Shown piece by piece: positions 59,388 to 64,000 of a stretch of 64,000 bases of DNA (the stretch's first letter is position 1; each line of letters begins with the position of its first letter). The DNA lies in the NCBI RefSeq assembly GCF_039978735.1, contig NZ_JBDWAS010000056.1, positions 1 to 64,000 on the forward strand. The letters run 5' to 3'. Below the pieces are notes generated by a model. That model was not told the DNA's origin. It ran no database searches and was given only the letters and a program-made list of their open reading frames with translations. The translations under genes were made by a program, and so were the position numbers. Origin of the DNA: Maricaulis sp039978735 (GTDB lineage Bacteria > Pseudomonadota > Alphaproteobacteria > Caulobacterales > Maricaulaceae).

Positions 59388-60908
59388 ATGAACGTCATCA
59401 CACAGATCGACCGCGATACCCGTGCGCCCTTCAAGGCGCGTTATGACAATTTCATCGGCGGAAGCTGGCGCGCACCCGCCGCCGGCCGCTATTTCACAAA
59501 CACCTCACCGATCAATGGCCGGCCGATCTGCGAGATCGCCCGCTCGGACGCGCAGGACGTCGAGGCTGCACTCGACGCCGCCCACGCTGCCAAGGAGGCC
59601 TGGGGCCATGCGGCTGTTGCCGAACGTGCCGCCGCGCTCTACGCCATCGCCGACCGGATGGAAGCCAATCTCGAGACGCTGGCGACGGCGGAAACCTGGG
59701 ACAATGGCAAGCCGATCCGCGAGACCATGGCGGCGGACATCCCCCTCGCGATCGATCATTTCCGCTATTTCGCCGGCTGCATCCGGGCCCAGGAAGGCTC
59801 GCTCGCCGAGATCGATGCCGACACGGTGGCCTATCACTTCCATGAGCCGCTGGGCGTGGTCGGCCAGATCATTCCCTGGAACTTCCCGCTCTTGATGGCG
59901 GCCTGGAAACTGGCGCCGGCCCTGGCGGCCGGCAATTGCGTGGTGCTGAAACCGGCCGAGCAAACGCCGGCCAGCATCCTGGTCTGGGCGGAGCTCATCG
60001 GCGACCTGCTGCCGCCGGGCGTCCTGAACATCGTCTCCGGTTTCGGTCTGGAAGCCGGCAAGCCGCTCGCCTCCTCCAGCCGGATCGCCAAGATCGCCTT
60101 CACGGGCGAGACCACGACCGGCCGTCTGATCATGCAGTACGCCTCGGAAAACCTGATCCCGGTGACACTGGAACTGGGCGGCAAATCGCCCAACATCTTC
60201 TTCAAGGACGTGGCCGACGCCGATGACGACTTCTTCGACAAGGCGATCGAGGGCTTCGCCATGTTCGCGCTGAACCAGGGCGAGGTTTGCACCTGTCCGT
60301 CGCGCGCGCTGATCCATGAAGACATCTATGAGCGCTTCATGGAGCGTGCCCTCAAACGGGTGGCCGAAATCAAGCAGGGCGATCCGCTCGACCCGGCGAC
60401 GATGATCGGTGCCCAGGCGTCCTCCGAGCAGAAGGAAAAGATCCTCGCCTATCTCGATATCGGCCGCCAGGAAGGCGCCGAAGTGCTGATCGGCGGTGGC
60501 GAGGGCCAGGTCGGCGGCGACCTTGCCGGCGGACATTATGTCCAGCCCACCGTGCTGAAGGGACACAACCGGATGCGGGTCTTCCAGGAGGAGATTTTCG
60601 GGCCCGTCGTGGCCGTCACGACCTTCAAGGACGAGGCCGAGGCGCTGGCGATCGCCAATGACACGCTCTACGGCCTGGGTGCCGGTGTGTGGAGCCGCAG
60701 CGCCAACACCTGCTACCGTTTTGGCCGCGGCATCCAGGCCGGGCGCGTCTGGACCAATTGCTATCACGCCTATCCCGCCCATGCGGCCTTCGGCGGCTAC
60801 AAGCAATCGGGCGTCGGCCGGGAAACCCACAAGATGATGCTAGATCACTACCAGCAGACCAAGAACATGCTGGTCAGCTACAGCGCTAAAAAGCTGGGCT
60901 TCTTCTGA
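59388..60908 (+). CDS. Aldehyde dehydrogenase (acetaldehyde type, AldB/ExaC/AcoD-like)
   Basis: 506 residues, with GGGAGGAAG upstream. Catalytic Cys is in NQGEVCTCPSRALI, the general base Glu in VTLELGGKSP, and NAD contacts in GQIIPWNFPLLMAAWKLAPALA. The CTCPSRALI pattern and AcoR-like neighbour point to the acetaldehyde dehydrogenase branch. It oxidises acetaldehyde to acetate, which the acetyl-CoA synthetase downstream can activate. Confidence 0.93.
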   Translation: MNVITQIDRDTRAPFKARYDNFIGGSWRAPAAGRYFTNTSPINGRPICEIARSDAQDVEAALDAAHAAKEAWGHAAVAERAAALYAIADRMEANLETLATAETWDNGKPIRETMAADIPLAIDHFRYFAGCIRAQEGSLAEIDADTVAYHFHEPLGVVGQIIPWNFPLLMAAWKLAPALAAGNCVVLKPAEQTPASILVWAELIGDLLPPGVLNIVSGFGLEAGKPLASSSRIAKIAFTGETTTGRLIMQYASENLIPVTLELGGKSPNIFFKDVADADDDFFDKAIEGFAMFALNQGEVCTCPSRALIHEDIYERFMERALKRVAEIKQGDPLDPATMIGAQASSEQKEKILAYLDIGRQEGAEVLIGGGEGQVGGDLAGGHYVQPTVLKGHNRMRVFQEEIFGPVVAVTTFKDEAEALAIANDTLYGLGAGVWSRSANTCYRFGRGIQAGRVWTNCYHAYPAHAAFGGYKQSGVGRETHKMMLDHYQQTKNMLVSYSAKKLGFF

Positions 60909-60970
60909 TCCTCACCTCCCCGTGGCGGGGGCCGGTTCGCCGGCCCCGTCCATACCGCAAGGAGACCGGC

Positions 60971-61324
60971 ATGACGGAGGAGCTCCGCCAGGAAACCCGT
61001 GTGATCGCAACGGACGATGCCCTCGCCCTGATCGCGGAGATCCGGCGCGACCATTCCGACATACTGATCCACCAGTCCGGAGGCTGTTGCGACGGCTCCT
61101 CGCCGATGTGCTATCCGGCCGGCGAATTCCGGATCGGCGAAAACGACGTCCTGCTGGGATGGATCGGGCCTGTGCCGGTCTATATCGGCGGCCGCCAGTA
61201 CGAGGCGTGGAAACACACTCGGCTCATTCTCGACGCGGTGCCGGGCCGGGGCGGCATGTTCTCGCTCGACAATGGCCGCGAACGGCGCTTCCTCGTCCGT
61301 TCCCGCCTGCTCCCGCAGGCGTGA
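60971..61324 (+). CDS. DUF779 family protein
   Basis: 117 residues. The diagnostic segments are HQSGGCCDGSSPMCYP and GWIGPVPVYIGGRQYEAWKHTRLILDAVPGRGGMFSLD. DUF779 proteins are small Cys-rich proteins repeatedly found next to acetaldehyde dehydrogenase genes, with unknown function. The paired Cys and the third Cys could bind metal. An AAGGAG site precedes the ATG. It lies 62 nt after the ALDH stop. Confidence 0.88.
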   Translation: MTEELRQETRVIATDDALALIAEIRRDHSDILIHQSGGCCDGSSPMCYPAGEFRIGENDVLLGWIGPVPVYIGGRQYEAWKHTRLILDAVPGRGGMFSLDNGRERRFLVRSRLLPQA

Positions 61325-61399
61325 TTGCGCGACGCGGACAACGCGTTATCGTGCATCCCAACAATCACAATCTACCCAGAACGCCCGGGGAGTGCCCTC

Positions 61400-63355
<1,956 letters not shown>

Positions 63356-63413
63356 CCCCCTCGCCTCTCGCCGTTGCCGGGGAAACCGGCTATAGCGGAG
63401 GCGGGACGCCCCA

Positions 63414-63953
63414 GTGACCGGAGTTCAAGCCTTGCGTATTCGACTTGCCGTTCTCACCACCGGAGCCACCGCCCTTCTCGCCGGCTGTGCCACCGAGACC
63501 GTTCCCGCCTGCCGGGCACCCCAATCCTACGAGATGGCGGCTTTTTCCGGCGTGATCAGCCACAATCCGAATGCGCTTGCCGCAGCTACTGCGCCGGGGG
63601 CCCTGCGCTCGGCGCTGACCGGCGGCACGCCGGCCGTACGCGGACACTTGTGGGGCCATGATGGTATCACCGACGGCACGGTCGTCGGCATCCTGTCCCA
63701 GCCACCGCTCTGCATCATCGACGATCCGTCGGCGCCGGACAGCGAAACGGTGCGGCAGGTCCTGGTTTATCCGCAGGCCCGCTACAGCCGTGTCGCACCA
63801 CCGCCCGAGACAGCACTCGCCGATGCCCCGCCGCCCTATGGCGTGTCCCGGCGTGACTATCTGTCCTGCCGTTTCGAGATGACGGCAGAAGGCTGGAAGC
63901 TCGCGGACCTGTGCGGATATACACGCCCGGTTGCAAGCACGGTCACGGGCTAG
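63414..63953 (+). CDS. Predicted lipoprotein of unknown function
   Basis: 179 residues from a GTG at 63414; a TTG at 63432 with GGAG 8 nt upstream is an equally good start. A lipoprotein signal ends at the lipobox L-L-A-G-C (near residue 25). The mature part has four further cysteines (VPACRAP, PPLCIID, YLSCRFE, ADLCGYT), which may form disulfides. No family was recognised. After it, 63954-64000 shows nothing. Confidence 0.65.
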   Translation: MTGVQALRIRLAVLTTGATALLAGCATETVPACRAPQSYEMAAFSGVISHNPNALAAATAPGALRSALTGGTPAVRGHLWGHDGITDGTVVGILSQPPLCIIDDPSAPDSETVRQVLVYPQARYSRVAPPPETALADAPPPYGVSRRDYLSCRFEMTAEGWKLADLCGYTRPVASTVTG

Positions 63954-64000
63954 AATTACGGGCTGAGATGCGTAGCCGCCGGGCTGCGCCACGGCCTTCC

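Overview
The window reads as a 64-kb piece of chromosome from a high-GC alphaproteobacterium, most likely in the Caulobacterales/Maricaulales/Hyphomonadaceae sphere. The grounds are the rpoZ-rsh-pyrE-pdxJ-acpS-rnc-era order, a BigR/SqrR-type persulfide sensor, a HutF-type histidine pathway and many short palindromic intergenic repeats. This placement is inferred from gene content, not from a tree. Genes are dense, often share ATGA/GTGA stop-start overlaps, and most belong to core metabolism. I saw no tRNA, rRNA, CRISPR array, prophage or intact insertion sequence.

Layout. 1-7.3 kb: a probable helicase tail at the left edge, LemA and an M48 protease, ParC, a GST/MarR divergent pair with two matching palindromes, RecO, and a lipoprotein. 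7.3-13.3 kb: the housekeeping cluster era-rnc-acpS-pdxJ-pyrE-rsh-rpoZ. 13.4-15.2 kb: folK, then a NYN-domain protein coupled to a family-5 uracil-DNA glycosylase. 15.2-17.9 kb: a small TRASH/YHS-like cysteine protein coupled to a PLP decarboxylase, facing a GlxA-type regulator. 17.9-26.7 kb: smpB, dapA, a lytic transglycosylase, a serine/threonine dehydratase, an acyl-CoA ligase, an SDR/AraC pair and a small superinfection-immunity-family membrane protein. 27-36.2 kb: a nitroreductase, then tdh and kbl (threonine to glycine plus acetyl-CoA) separated by several membrane-protein genes, an LhgO-like oxidase and an AT-rich frameshifted gene. 36.5-43.9 kb: complete histidine utilisation in two divergent arms, hutI-hutH-hutG-hutU and hutF-hutC, with one GTCTATAC-type HutC site between them. 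44-48.9 kb: a serine hydrolase, a TonB-dependent receptor, an MmyB-type regulator and a small membrane protein. 49-54.9 kb: a tight histidine biosynthesis operon, hisR(yerC)-hisG-hisDB-hisH-hisA-hisF-hisIE, in which HisD and HisB are one polypeptide, preceded by a perfect 18-bp palindrome. 55.2-58.2 kb: a bigR-blh-sulP persulfide/sulfur operon. 58.3-63.4 kb: an AcoR-like regulator lacking its AAA+ domain, acetaldehyde dehydrogenase, a DUF779 protein and acetyl-CoA synthetase, together an acetaldehyde to acetyl-CoA route. A lipoprotein ends the window.

No wholly new system stands out. The most notable items are the HisD-HisB fusion, the palindromic operators matched to adjacent regulators (MarR, HutC, YerC/HisR, BigR, GAF-Fis), a threonine dehydrogenase that has lost all four structural-zinc cysteines, the TRASH-decarboxylase pair, an AT-rich frameshifted membrane gene, and two 163-bp repeat elements in opposite orientation.
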